A stretch of DNA of 64,000 nucleotides from Branchipolynoe longqiensis (taxonomy: Eukaryota; Annelida; Polychaeta; Phyllodocida; Polynoidae): NCBI GenBank assembly GCA_030323885.1, contig CM059194.1, positions 7,835,686 to 7,899,685 of the forward strand. The letters run 5' to 3'. The notes beneath the pieces are model-generated. The model was not told the DNA's origin. It saw nothing but the letters and a program-made list of their open reading frames with translations, and ran no database searches. Made by a program: the position numbers and the translations under genes. How positions within the stretch are numbered: position 1 is the first letter of the stretch; each line of letters begins with the position of its first letter. Below are positions 33,386-43,767 of this stretch, in pieces.

Positions 33386-33724
33386 GATCGTGGTTCCAAT
33401 GCGCAATGTTTATCTATATTGGCATAAAGTTGACAAATTGAGGGAGAATGCATAAAAAAAAGACCCCACAAAACAAGATGGCGGAGACTATTAAAGTATA
33501 TTATTCTACATTATTTCACCAATTCTTCATTCAAAAACCGCGTGCTATGATAAACAATAGACCATATATTTAGCATATTTGATTGCAAATTCACGTGGTT
33601 ATATCCATAACCCAGTCATCCGACTCTTTTTCTATAAGGTTGTCTGGCAGCCCGGTCACAGAGGCAGTACGGCAGAAATAACTAAAACAGGTTGAGTTCT
33701 GAATTTCTGGGAGAGTGATTTACC
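33386..33724. other. No recognisable feature
   Basis: Contains ACAAGATGGCGG (about 33468), also found inside the MITE at 5322. No gene. Confidence 0.35.
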
Positions 33725-34081
33725 TAAAGCCCCTCTCACACATCACCGGATTGAGCAACGAATTGTCTAGTCCGGTGGTGTTCGGGTGTCATAAGTATCA
33801 AAATGTATTAAAATGTGTCAAGATGTTGCGATATCGGGTCAAAGGCTGCTGGACGAACGGACATGAAACAGACATAAAACGGACATGAGACGGACATGAA
33901 TGGATAGCCAATGGACGAAACAAACTCAAACCAGACAAGAACTGTAGACGTCAATCCGGGGTCATCTGGTCCAAGTTTTGTGCATGTTCAAAACTTGTAC
34001 GGACACAAACCGGACTATCAACAGACTTTGTTCGGTTTCTTTCCGTTTCCTCCAATCTGGTGATGTCTGACAGGGGCTTTA
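33725..34081. mobile_element. M1 MITE, about 357 bp
   Basis: Left end AAAGCCCCTCTCACACATCA; the right end on the other strand is AAAGCCCCTGTCAGACATCA. Inside are ACGGACATGAAACAGACAT repeats and ACGGACACAAACCGGACTAT, shared in reverse with 11280-11533. The target is TAA/TTAT, close to TTAA but not exact. Confidence 0.75.
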
Positions 34082-34103
34082 TGGTTCAAAGTAATATGTT
34101 CTC

Positions 34104-34850
34104 TGTGGCAGAATCGTTAGAGTGTCTGACTTTTTTCTAGGTCAGACTTCTAATCTGAAGGTTGGTGGTTCGATTCTCCATGCCCCCACCTCTGCTAATT
34201 TGGATTTCCACTGCTGTGTATAACTTACAGCGTCATCAAAGGCCAGTTGCTCTCATACCGGGCGTAATCGATTAATCAACTCGGGTCACCCGAGCCACTT
34301 TTTGCCGAATGGGCACACTCTACAGACTTGGGTTGAAGAAACGAATACGCTCAGGGTGGACGCAATGGTGGCTTAATCTAACACTTAATATTTTTTTTCA
34401 ATAACCAATATAAGTACAGCAAAATAGGATTTAAAGCATGTTATGATTGTAGAAGCTGACAATCTGGGTTATTAAAAAAAAAAAGCATTAAAACAACATG
34501 TAGGAGTTGTACTGGTAGCTGTTATCCTACAGGTACTAGCACAGATGTGACGTCATCGTTCCTAGCAAACCCCAGCCAAGAGGTGGGTTACTGGGGTTGG
34601 GTCGTTTTGCACACGGCACGTGTATTTCTCGACTCCACTCGCGGTGTTCCATTTGAAATTCTGATGACTCGGGTGACCCGAGTGGCCCGGGTCATGTTAA
34701 TCGATTAGGACCACCATGTCTATGTGGTGTGGGAGGTTAAAAATCCCTTGGGTCGGTAAAAGTGTAGGCTCAGGCTTTTTATCAACAAACTGTCTAATGG
34801 AGAAAACAAGTCTATTCAGACTTATCCATGATAGGCAGTATAAATCTTTA
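34104..34850 (+). mobile_element. SINE3 interrupted by a 453-bp MITE
   Basis: Left part 34104-34259 (GCAGAATCGTTAGAGTGTCT to TTGCTCTCATACC), right part 34713-34850 (ACCATGTCTATGTGGTGTGG onward). Removing 34260-34712 and one ACC restores the order seen at 20061 and 40953. Confidence 0.85.
34260..34712. mobile_element. MITE in SINE3, 453 bp, 3-bp target duplication
   Basis: The ends are GGGCGTAATCGATTAATCAA and, on the other strand, GGTCCTAATCGATTAACATG. Both ends also carry the self-complementary ACTCGGGTCACCCGAG/GACTCGGGTGACCCGAG block. ACC flanks both sides (34257-34259 and 34713-34715). No transposase frame. Three-base targets occur in PIF/Harbinger and some CACTA elements; assignment is open. 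Confidence 0.85.
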
Positions 34851-35090
34851 AAAAAAAAACAAAACAATAATATATACGGAGGTTCCTTCAGGAAGTGCTC
34901 GCATCAAAGTGTGAAAATGTTGCCATAATGAAAATAACCTAGCCATTCATGACGTTATTTGCCTAGATTTATTTGATGTGCCTTAAGGACAATGAAGGAG
35001 CACCCGGTATAACTCATTTAGTGGATGTTGATGATTAAAGGCATTTCAATCTGAGCAATTGCAGCATTCCTTCAAAATGGCCCACTTCAC
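34851..35090. other. No recognisable feature
   Basis: Unique AT-rich DNA, no gene. Confidence 0.4.
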
Positions 35091-35266
35091 TCTTGTACAT
35101 CACACCCTCACCCTCACACTGCTTGTACTTCACACCCTCACCCTCACAATGCTTGTACATCACACCCTCACCCTCACACTGCTTGTACATCACACCCTCA
35201 CCCTCACAATGCTTGTACATCACACCCTCACCCTCACACTGCCTGTACATCACACCCTCACCCTCA
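35091..35266. repeat. 30-bp array, left part (CACACCCTCACCCTCACACT)
   Basis: About six units of CACACCCTCACCCTCACACT plus GCTTGTACAT. Interrupted at 35267 by a LINE-A insertion. Confidence 0.93.
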
Positions 35267-35592
35267 CTCATCATGCTGTCGGTCGCGATGCGACAAAGAC
35301 TGCTTTCATTACTTGACTGCCGCTCTCCATTTAGCTCTCTGCTGTGAGAGTTGCGTCCATGAGTCGGTCTTAATGTCTCTCAGCTTCAGGTTTCTCTTGA
35401 TGGTATCCTTGAACCGGAGACGGGGGCGCCCTCTCTTTCTGTAGCCAGAAGACAGTTGAGAATAGAGGATCTGCTTTGGTAGCCTGTCTGATGACATCCT
35501 CATGAGGTGTCCAGTCCACCGGAGATTCTTTTTGATCAGAAGATCTTCCATAGAAGGCAGCCCCATCCGTTCGAGTATTTCTTTATTCGTCG
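35267..35592 (-). pseudogene. LINE-A 3' end: C-terminal tail of a reverse-transcriptase protein
   Basis: Inserted in the 30-bp array with a 9-bp target duplication TCACCCTCA (35258-35266 and 35593-35601). The minus-strand frame (stop at 35309) reads TNKEILERMGLPSMEDLLIK, then LRWTGHLMRMSSDRLPKQIL and GYRKRGRPRLRFKDTIKRN, ending QRAKWRAAVK. This is the typical C-terminal region after the RT domain of non-LTR elements often labelled endonuclease-reverse transcriptase. It has no stop or frameshift, but the copy is 5' truncated and lacks the catalytic domains. The 3' end is GACAGCATGATGA. Confidence 0.88.
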
Positions 35593-35765
35593 TCACCCTC
35601 ATACTGCTTGTATATCACACCCTCACCCTCACACTGCCTGTACGTCACACCCTCACCCTCACACTGCCTGTATATCACACACTCACCCTCACACTGCTTG
35701 CGTAATACGCCCTCACCCTCACCAGCTCACACTGCCTGTACATCACACCCTCACCCTCACACTGC
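35593..35765. repeat. 30-bp array, right part
   Basis: About five more units of the array at 35091, with the unit end varying between TGTATAT, TGTACGT and TGCGTAA. Confidence 0.92.
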
Positions 35766-36620
35766 GCAATCACACATCACACTACACGCCCCATAGTCAC
35801 ACGGGGCATTGCTTGCCATTCAGTTACAGCAGATCCACAATGCACACTGCATGCCCTTCAGTCAAACAACACACTGCATGGCTACTAGAAACACCTCAAA
35901 CTGCATGTAAATCAGTCACACAACACACTGCATGCCCATCCGTCACACAGTGTAGTCACACGGCACACTGCATGCCTATCAGTCAGACAACACTGCATGC
36001 CTATCAGTCACACAGTGTAGTCACACAGTACACTGCATTCTCGTCAGTCAAACAGCACACTGCATGCTCATCAGTCACACAGTGTAGCCACATGGCACAC
36101 TGCATTCCTATCAGTCAGACAACACTGCATGCCTATCAGTCAAACAACACACTGCATGGCTACTAGAAACACAGCAAACTGCATGTAAATCAGTCAAACA
36201 GCACACTGCATGCCCATCAGTCAAACAACACTGCATGCCTGTCAGTCATACAGCCTATCAGTCATACACTGTATCAGTCATAAAGTGTAGCCACATGGCA
36301 CACTGCATGTCCATCAGTCACACAGTGTAGTCACATGGTGCATGCCCATCAGTCACACAGTGTAGCCACACAGCACACTGCATGCCCATCAGTCAAACAA
36401 CACACTGCATGCCCTTCAGTCACACAGTGTAGCCACACAGCACACTGCATGCCAATCAGTCAAACCACACACTGCATGCCCTTCAGTCACACAGCGTAGC
36501 CACACAACACTCAAACAGCACACTGCATAAGCTCATACTTACATTGTTGCATAAACACACAGTCACACGGCATAACAACATAATCACACTGCATAACCAC
36601 CCAGTCACACTGCATAATTA
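35766..36620. repeat. Irregular array (GCACACTGCATGCCCATCAG core)
   Basis: CACTGCATGCCCATCAGTCA, CACAGTGTAGCCACACGGCA and AAACAACACACTGCATG alternate with a loose period near 35-45 bp. It starts and ends gradually. Confidence 0.85.
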
Positions 36621-36713
36621 CACACTCACCGTCATACTAGCTACACAGCAACACCACGGTCACCACCGTAGTGCCCCAAGAACCACACAGCCATACAACC
36701 CCCTGGCGCATCT

Positions 36714-37331
36714 AAAGGCCCTGTCACACTAGGCCGTATTGTGTCAGCGTATGCCGACATATGTGATTTTGAGCCAACACGGGTGTACATGGGTGTGCGC
36801 GGGTGTACGCTGGTGTACACTGTTGTACGCATGTGTACATTTGTGTACGCTGGTGTACGTTGAGACAAGCTATGTGTACGTTATGGGTATGTTTGGCATA
36901 AGTAGTCTTCGTTAAAGCCCGCTGGTGTACACTGATATAAGTTATGGGTACGTTATGGGTACGTTTGGCATAAGTAGTCTTCGTTAAAGCCCGCTGGTGT
37001 ACACTGATATAAGTTATGGGTACGTTTGGCATAAGTAGTCTTCGTTAAAGCCCGCTGGTGTACACTGATATAAGTTATGGGTACGTTATGGGTACGTTTG
37101 GCATAAGTAGTCTTCGTTAAAGCCCGCTGGTGTACACTGATATAAGTTATGGGTACGTTTGGCATAAGTAGTCTTCGTTAAAGCCCGCTGGTGTACACTG
37201 ATATAAGTTATGGGTACGTTTGGCATAAGTAGTCTTCGTTAAAGCCCGCTGGTGTACACTGATATAAGTTATGGGTAAGTTTGGCATAAGTCGTATTTTT
37301 TAGCATCTTCAAAATGACGCCGTGTGAGGGT
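36714..37331. mobile_element. M1-like MITE carrying its own tandem array
   Basis: Left end AAAGGCCCTGTCACACTAGG. The right end is less clear, with ACGCCGTGTGAG near 37318-37329, whose complement CTCACACGGCGT resembles the left end. It runs straight into a G-rich array, so the true right border is uncertain. Confidence 0.5.
36895..37290. repeat. 61/72-bp tandem repeats inside the MITE
   Basis: Six near-identical units with GTTTGGCATAAGTAGTCTTC, GTTAAAGCCCGCTGGTGTAC and ACTGATATAAGTTATGGGTA. Some units carry an extra 11 bp (GTTATGGGTAC doubled), giving 72 instead of 61 bp. Confidence 0.92.
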
Positions 37332-37805
37332 GGGGTGAGGTGATGGTGGGGTGAGGGAGGGGTGTAGGGTGGGTGAGCGAAGGGGGTGAGGTGGGGAGAT
37401 GGTGGGGTAGGGTGGGGTGGTGTGGGATGAGGGTGGGGTGAGGCTCAGGTGATGGTGGGGGTGAGTGTGGGGTGAGCATGGGGTGAGGGTGGGCTGAGGT
37501 GAGGGTGGGGTAGGGAGGGGTGAGGTGTGATAAGGGTGGGGTTCGGGTAGGGTTCGGTGGGTTGGGTGGGGTGAGTCTGGGTTTGGAGCGGTGGAGGTTC
37601 GGGTGGGGTTCGGGTGCGTGAAGGTTCTGGTGGGGTTCGGGTGGGGTTCGGGTGGGTTCGGGTGGGGTGCGTTCGGGTGGGGTTCGGGTGGGGTTCGGGT
37701 GGGGTTCGGGTGGGGTTTGGGTGGGGTTCGGGTGGGGTTCGGGTGGGGTTCGGGAGGGGTTCGGGTGGGGTTCGGGAGGGGTTCGGGAGGGGTTCGGGAG
37801 GGGTA
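37332..37805 (+). repeat. G-rich array, partly 11-bp (GGTTCGGGTGG)n
   Basis: Left half GGGTGAGGTGGGG-like, right half a clean GGGGTTCGGGT repeat. The G-runs on the plus strand could form quadruplexes. Confidence 0.92.
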
Positions 37806-38085
37806 AGGTTGGAGAGAGGGGGCGTTGTAACAGTTATCCGTGGTCACGTGACTGGGGATTACCCAAGATCCATTTCAAGGCGCCCTTAGTGGCCATCATG
37901 TGCACGCGTGCGCGGCCAGGCCTGCGTTCTGCAGGGCGTCTGTAACACACAAATAACAGTGGCGTTCTTTTAATCGATTCTTCCTGAGTTCGTTGTGACT
38001 GTCCAAATCCGCCGCTCTTCTAGCGATGGCGGACTATAATTCTGGTGGTTTGTTTATTGGTATTTTACGTCCGAGCATTAATTGT
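37806..38085. other. No supported gene
   Basis: GC-moderate unique DNA with GTCACGTGAC and GTGCACGCGTGCGCG. Nothing else is recognised. Confidence 0.4.
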
Positions 38086-38305
38086 AGTCTTTGTTTGTTC
38101 GTTGGAGTTTTATGTCTTGACAACATCTAAGGGAATATCAGGATGGATGCACACACTGATAGTGCACACTCATGGCAACTTTATAATGCTGCCCCACTGG
38201 GAAATCGGGCCGCCAGAGCCATGACCCGATATCCCACTCCGTCATATTATCCTGACACTGAGCCAACCAGTCCTTGCCCTTGCTATCCTAGTAATGCCGA
38301 GCTCT
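38086..38305 (-). mobile_element. SINE1, reverse orientation, truncated
   Basis: Plus strand: GTTTGTTCGTTGGAGTTTTA, ATGCTGCCCCACTGGGAAAT, ATATCCCACTCCGTCATATT and TGCTATCCTAGTAATGCCGA, where the head is lost and the 38-bp array starts. GAGCTCTAG at the break is the array unit. Confidence 0.82.
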
Positions 38306-39726
38306 AGTGCTTAGTAGTAGTTGTAGTGGTGATAGGGAGCTCTAGTACCTAGTAGTAGTTGTAGTGGTGATAGGGAGCTCTAGTACTTAGTAGTAGTTGT
38401 AGTGGTGATAGGGAGCTCTAGTACCTAGTAGTAGTTGTAGTGGTGATAGGGAGCTCTAGTACTTAGTAGTAGTTGTATTAATGGTAGGGAGCTCTAGTAC
38501 TTAGTAGTAGTTGTAGTGTTGATAGAGAGCACTAGGACCTAGTAGTAGTTGTAGTGGTGATAGGGAGCTCTAGTACTTAATAGTAGTTGTAGTAATGATA
38601 GGGAGCTCTAGTACTTAGTAGTAGTTGTAGTGGTGATAGGGAGCTCTAGTACTTAGTAGCAGTTGTAGTGGTGATAGGGAAAACTAGTACTTAGTAGTTG
38701 TATTAATGGCCGGGAGCTCTATTACCTAGTAGTAGTTATAGTGGTCCTAGGGAGCTCTAGTACTTATTAGTAGTTGTAGTGGTGATAGGGAGCTCTAGTA
38801 CTTAGAAGTAGTTGTTGTGGTGATAAGGACCTCTAGTACCTAGTAGTAGTTCTAGTGGTGATAGGGAGCTCTAGTACTAAGTAGTAGTTGTATTAATGGT
38901 AGGGAGCTCTTGTACTTTTTAGTAGGTGTACTGGTGATAGAGAACACTATGACCTAGTAGTAGTTCTAGTGGTGATAGGGAGTTCTAGTACTTAGTAGTA
39001 GTTGTAGTGGTGATAGGAAGCTCTAGTACTTAATAGTAGTTGTAGTAATGATAGAGAGCTTTAGTACTTAGTAGTATTTGTAGTGGTGATAGGGAGCTCT
39101 AGTACTTAGTAGTAGGTGTATTGGTGATAGAGAGCACTAGTACTTAGTAGTAGTTGTAGTGGTGATAGGGAGCTCTAGTACTTAGTAGTAGTTGTAGTGG
39201 TGATAGAGAGCTTTAGTACTAAGTAGTTGTTATAGTGGTGATAGAGAGCACTAGTACTTAGTACTAGTTGTAGTGGTGATAGGGAGCTCTAGTGCTTAGT
39301 AGTACTTACATCCCTTACAACCCTTACAACCCTACAGCCCAGCCCTTACATCCCTTACATCCCTTACAGACCATACAACCCTTAGTAGTAGTTGTAATAA
39401 TGAGAGGGAGCTCTAGTACTTAGTAGTAGTTGTAGTAATGATAGGGAGCTCTAGTACTTAGTAGTAGTTGTAGTGGTGATATGGAGCTCTAGTACTTAGC
39501 AGTAGTTGTAGTCGTGATAGGGAGCTCTAGTACTTAGTACTAGTTGTAGTGGTGATACGGAACACTAGTACTTAGTAGTTGAATTAATGGTAGGGAGACC
39601 TAGTACTTAGTAGTAGTTGTATTAATGGTGGGGAGCTCTAGTCCTTAGTAGTAGTTGTAATAATGGTAGGGAGCACTAGTACTTAGTAGTAGTTGTAGTG
39701 GTGATAGGGAGCTCTAGTACTTAGTA
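38306..39726. repeat. 38-bp tandem array (GGGAGCTCTAGTACTTAGTA)
   Basis: About 35 units of GGGAGCTCTAGTACTTAGTA plus GTAGTTGTAGTGGTGATA. It is interrupted at about 39303-39383 by a block of the 9-bp array that adjoins its right end. Confidence 0.95.
39303..39383. repeat. 9-bp array block inside the 38-bp array
   Basis: ACTTACATCCCTTACAACCC to ACAGACCATACAACCCTTA, nearly identical to 39729-39808, and then the 38-bp array resumes. It marks a duplicated junction. Confidence 0.85.
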
Positions 39727-40325
39727 GGACTTACAGCCCTTACAACCCTTACAACCCTACAGCCCAGCCCTTACATCCCTTACATCCCTTACAGACCATA
39801 CAACCCTTACATCCCTTTCAGCCCTTAAAGCACTTACAACCCTTAATCCTTTACATCCCTTACAACCCTTACCCCCTTTCAACCCTTACAGCCCTTAAGC
39901 CCTTGCAACCCTTTCATCCCTTACATCCCTTACCGCCCTTACAACCCTTACAACCCTTACAGCCCTTTCATCCCTTACAGCCCATATATCCCTTTCAGCC
40001 CTTAGACCCTTACATCCCTTACAGCTTTACAACCCTTACAGCCCTACAGCTCTTACAACCCTTACATCTCTTACAGCCCATACAACCCTTACAGCCCTTA
40101 CAACCCTGATATCCCTTACAGCCCTTAAGCCCTTACAACCCTTACTACCCTTAAACCCTTACAACCCTTACATCCCTTACATCCCTTACAACCCTTACAG
40201 CCCTTAAACCCTTACATCCCTTACAACCCTTGCAACCCTTACAGCCCTTACAACCCTTACCTCATTTACTGCCTTTACATCCCTTAAACCTTTTACAGCC
40301 TCTACAACCCTTACGGCCCAACCCC
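39727..40325. repeat. 9-bp tandem array (CCCTTACAR)n
   Basis: About 60 units of CCCTTACAA, CCCTTACAG or CCCTTACAT. It is not telomeric: the animal telomere complement is CCCTAA. Confidence 0.93.
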
Positions 40326-40412
40326 TGTGAGCCCCGCCTGTCCCAGTCAATAACTGTACACAAGTTGCAAACCCTCGCGCCTCTACTAACAGTGCTGGCC
40401 AACTCCCACATA

Positions 40413-40745
40413 CAGGACGCAGTAGCCGAATCAGTAGAGCGCAGGCTTCCCGTGCGGAAGGTCAGGAGTTCGAATCCCGCTCGAGTCAATCAATGTCCTT
40501 CAAAATGTATACTTCTCGCTACCTGGCCTGGCACTTGACATTACTAGGATAGAGCAAGGACTGGTTCGCTCAGGGTCAAGATAATGTGACTGAGTTGGAT
40601 ATTGGGTCATGGTGCGGGCAGCCTGGCCTCCCAATGGGGCAGCACTATAAAGTCGCCATGAGTGTGCATTGTCACAAGTCGGTACCCATCCTGATTGATA
40701 TAACCTTTGCTGTTGCCAGGACGTAAAACTCCATCCAACAACATG
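40413..40745 (+). mobile_element. SINE1 with intact-looking promoter boxes
   Basis: Head GACGCAGTAGCCGAATCAGT and CGTGCGGAAGGTCAGGAGTT; B box GTTCGAATCCC is canonical. Body AGGATAGAGCAAGGACTGGT and GGGGCAGCACTATAAAGTCG; tail ACGTAAAACTCCATCCAAC. The best-preserved Pol III boxes among the SINE1 copies here. Confidence 0.9.
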
Positions 40746-40794
40746 CTGTGGCCTAAGGGGGTCAAAGTTTTGACAATCGCGCCGAAATGACTCA

Positions 40795-40910
40795 GGCGTG
40801 TTTACACTTCAAATATCTGCAAAGTTAGTCAATTTAAATCAAACTTACTTCAAACATCAAAGCAACCAACCTAATGTATTTATCTCGGACTATACAATTT
40901 AAAACATTGC
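40795..40910. mobile_element. M3 right-half fragment
   Basis: GTTTACACTTCAAATATCTG, then AACTTACTTCAAAC and AATGTATTTATCTCGGAC match the right half of 10094-10452. Confidence 0.65.
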
Positions 40911-40952
40911 AGCAACATGCATCCAAGCGCTTGCTTCCCTTTTCAAGTGTGG

Positions 40953-41255
40953 TGTTCTCTGTGGCGGAGTGGTTAGAGTGTCTGACTTTTTCTAGGTCAG
41001 ACTCCTAATCTGAAGGTCAGTGGTTCGATTCCCTGTGCCCCCCAAACCACTGCCAATTTGGATTTCCACCGCTGTGTATAACTTACAGCGTCATCAAAGG
41101 CCAGTTGCTCTCATACCATGTCTATGTGGTGTGGGAGGTTAACAATCCCTTGGGTCGGTAAAAGTGTAGGCTCGGGCTTTCTATCAACAAATTGTCTAAT
41201 GGTGAAAACCAGTCAGTTCAGACGTATCCATGATAGGCAGTATAAATCTTCAAGA
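40953..41255 (+). mobile_element. SINE3, near full length
   Basis: GGCGGAGTGGTTAGAGTGTC, GGTTCGATTCCC, GGATTTCCACCGCTGTGTAT, GTCTATGTGGTGTGGGAGGT and CCATGATAGGCAGTATAAAT. The B box is intact. Confidence 0.88.
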
Positions 41256-41296
41256 AAGTGTCTGTGGGGTTTTCTCGGCAGAACCTGTCTGAATGT

Positions 41297-41578
41297 TTGT
41301 TTGTTTGAGTTTTACGACAATGAACCTTCATGGCGACTTTATAGTGCTGCCCCATTGGGAGGCCATGCCGCCAGCACCATGACCATATATCCCACGCAGT
41401 CACATTATCCTCACACTGAGCTGACCAGTTCTTGCCCTATCCTATTAATGCCGAGCGCCAGGATAGGTAGCGACAAGTATTAATTTGATAAGTCATTGGT
41501 TTGAGTGGACCGAGAATTGAACTCCCGATATCCTGCAAGGGAGGCCTGCGCTCTACCGATTCGGCCACCGCGCCCGGT
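41297..41578 (-). mobile_element. SINE1, reverse orientation, with internal deletion
   Basis: Plus strand: GTTTGTTTGAGTTTTACGAC, then directly CTTCATGGCGACTTTATAGT (the ACATCTAAGGTCATATCAGG part is missing), and the head complement GCGCTCTACCGATTCGGCCA then CCGCGCCCGG. Confidence 0.85.
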
Positions 41579-42104
41579 CCATAGGCTACTGCAGTAATAG
41601 GAGCTATTTTTGGTTATTTCTTTGGGTAAATATGTTTATTCTGCTGATTAAATCTTTTGTCAGTGCCAAAGCACTGGTCTTCCAGCCATTTTTCAATTCA
41701 GGGTTATTTTCACAAAAGGTATATAGAATAAGGTGTACACTAACTGTTGAATACACAATTTGCAGCATGTAACGCAATGAAATTCTGCAACCCAAAAGTT
41801 TCATAGCAATATGGTAGCAGTAGTATCACATAACTAGATCAATATTAGTCAGATCAATATGAGTATTTACACGGTATTTAGAATGTAAGCAGAAGTTATC
41901 TTCTGTATTCAATTGGTAAAGTTGTAGTAAGTTTTAATGTAGTTTCTGTTCAGTTCGGCAAGCGGAATATAAATGTCAGTTTGTTAGAAATATTCTAGTG
42001 TTACTCTAGCATAGTTAGTTATGTGAGTTTATGAATTAAGCTATTGACTTTTATGTAACAACAAATACTTAATAAGTGTAGGCTGGTTTTATCTGACTAT
42101 GCCA

Positions 42105-42106
<2 letters not shown>
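41579..42106. other. LINE-B 3' end (reverse) then unique DNA
   Basis: 41625-41700 carries TTTATTCTGCTGATTAAATC and AAGCACTGGTCTTCCAGCCA, the complement of the LINE-B end. The similarity fades by about 41810. The rest is AT-rich with no gene. Confidence 0.55.

Positions 42107-42150
<44 letters not shown>
42107..42150. repeat. (TA)n microsatellite
   Basis: About 21 uninterrupted TA units. Confidence 0.95.
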
Positions 42151-42153
<3 letters not shown>

Positions 42154-42250
42154 TTGCAGTTCACTTTGAGCATACAGAGTTAAATGACTGGCCTGCTCGC
42201 TGCTCCCTTTGCGACATTACGCATGCGCGAACGAGTTAACCCGGTTGGTA

Positions 42251-42270
42251 TCCGCCACCAGGGGGCTCTG
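42251..42270 (+). promoter_or_regulatory. Single CTCF-like motif
   Basis: CCACCAGGGGGCTCTG at 42255-42270 differs from the CTCF core at one position. Surrounding DNA (42180-42330) is relatively GC-rich, with GCATGCGCGAACG and GTCACGTGGG. Confidence 0.3.
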
Positions 42271-42440
42271 CTCTGTGTACTGCAGGGTCACGTGGGGGTG
42301 CGTGGGAGGGTGGGAGAGTGGGTGGGGGGGCTGGATTACAGCGGCAAATGGGGGCAGACGACACTCGTGTATCTCCACCACCCAGCCTCATCCTGGGCCG
42401 ATTCGGCTGCAATGCCAGGTTGACCTATTTACCGCTTTGT

Positions 42441-43044
42441 TCTAAACCAGTCATGCCGAAACTCCCTCAGTTTAGTCGGTTTTAGAAAATGTGGGTTTGA
42501 CTGGGAATTAGGTCAAGTGGGTTAAGCACTCACCGAGGGGTTCAATGAAATGATGGCTTGATTCGGGTAATTGTGTTATTTGCAATCTGATTGGTTACAG
42601 CCATTGTTTACATTATGGGAACAATGCTTTCGGAGCACATCCAACATTTCTACTAATTCTGATTTTCACAGATAGTTGTCAGAATGAGAATCAGTGCTAC
42701 ATGTGTCGGGTAACCTGATTATGTCCGAGGACTATAATCGAAATCCTTCTATAATCGAAACACATGATTGTACATATTTCTTTTTTGTGTGTGTGGTCAA
42801 TATGTTTATTCTGCTGAATAAGTCTCTTGTCAGTATAGATGTGCATATATAGATAGGCGTGTGCAATATGCCCAGGTGGAGTGATTTTAAATGGGTCGCA
42901 GTTGGATCCACTGCGCTCTACCAATGAGGTCAGAGTGAGGCGCACCCCTACAGTCACGTGACACCAGGCACTTCCTGCCGCGGAGCTGGTTTCCGGTATG
43001 AGTGGGCGGGTACAAGCGGGACCAGGTTGAACGGTAACTGTGTG
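42441..43044. other. No gene; small LINE-B-like tail piece
   Basis: Near 42800 ATATGTTTATTCTGCTGAAT resembles the LINE-B end at 41628. Otherwise unique. Confidence 0.4.
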
Positions 43045-43147
43045 GAAATGTACACACAGAGGTGTACTGAACGCTGAGAGAATTGAACCCGAAGTGTGAC
43101 ACTGAAATGCACATGTACCTTGAGGCAAAACACTGTAATGTACATGT
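43045..43147. repeat. Short minisatellite, left part
   Basis: Units contain GAGAGAATTGAACCCGAAGT, GTGACACTGAAATG and ACATGTAC. The array continues at 43652 after a LINE-A insertion. Confidence 0.75.
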
Positions 43148-43651
43148 CATAATCATCATCATCATCATCATCATGCTGTTGGTCACGATGCGACAAAGAC
43201 TGCTTTCATTACTTGACTGCCGCTCTCTATTTAGCTCTCTGCTGTGAGAGTTGTGTCCATGAGTCGGTCTTAATGTCTCTCAGCTTCAGGTTTCGTGCGG
43301 TTGTACATTTCATGAAAGCTGCCTGCAAAAGTGTTGAAGTGCTGCTGGCTTTTGCAAGTTACCAGCGGCACTCTCTCGGGGAGCAAATAGAGGTTTCACA
43401 CCGGCAAGAACATGTCAAGACAGGCGCAAAACTATTTGTCCCTGCAGTGGCTGGTCGGGAGATGTTGGGAGTTCCATACATCAACCGCCCTTAATGCTGC
43501 CACAGTGACATGGTTTTCTGTTTAGGGTTTGCTCCCTTAGCCTTCGGTTCTGTCAAGAACCTGTACCACAAGGCAGTGGTTTACAACTCTGCAGGGCAGG
43601 GGCGTTAAACTCCCTGAGGTATTGCTATACCTGCAATTCCTCCATACAACA
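43148..43651 (-). mobile_element. LINE-A mini-element with 11-bp target duplication
   Basis: Flanked by AATGTACATGT (43137-43147 and 43652-43662). The 3' tail is the ATCATC run at the left; the 5' end is the CCTGAGGTATTGCTATACC region at the right. The junction near 43291 fuses the 3' piece to the 5' segment at TTTCGTGCGGTTGTACAT. Confidence 0.88.
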
Positions 43652-43767
43652 AATGTACATGTACTGGATGCAAAGATAATCAACCCTGAAGTGACACTGA
43701 AATGTACATGCACTGGACGCAGAGAGAATTGAACCGGAAGTGTGACACTGAAATGTACATGTACCTT
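43652..43767. repeat. Short minisatellite, right part
   Basis: AATGTACATGTACTGGATGC, then GACGCAGAGAGAATTGAACC and GGAAGTGTGACACTGAAATG. It is interrupted again by SINE1 at 43768 and resumes at 44065 as TACATGTACCTTGAGGTAGA. Confidence 0.75.

Noticed and set aside
39727..40325. Telomere repeats
   Set aside because: The unit is CCCTTACAR (9 bp), not the CCCTAA hexamer expected for animal telomeres.
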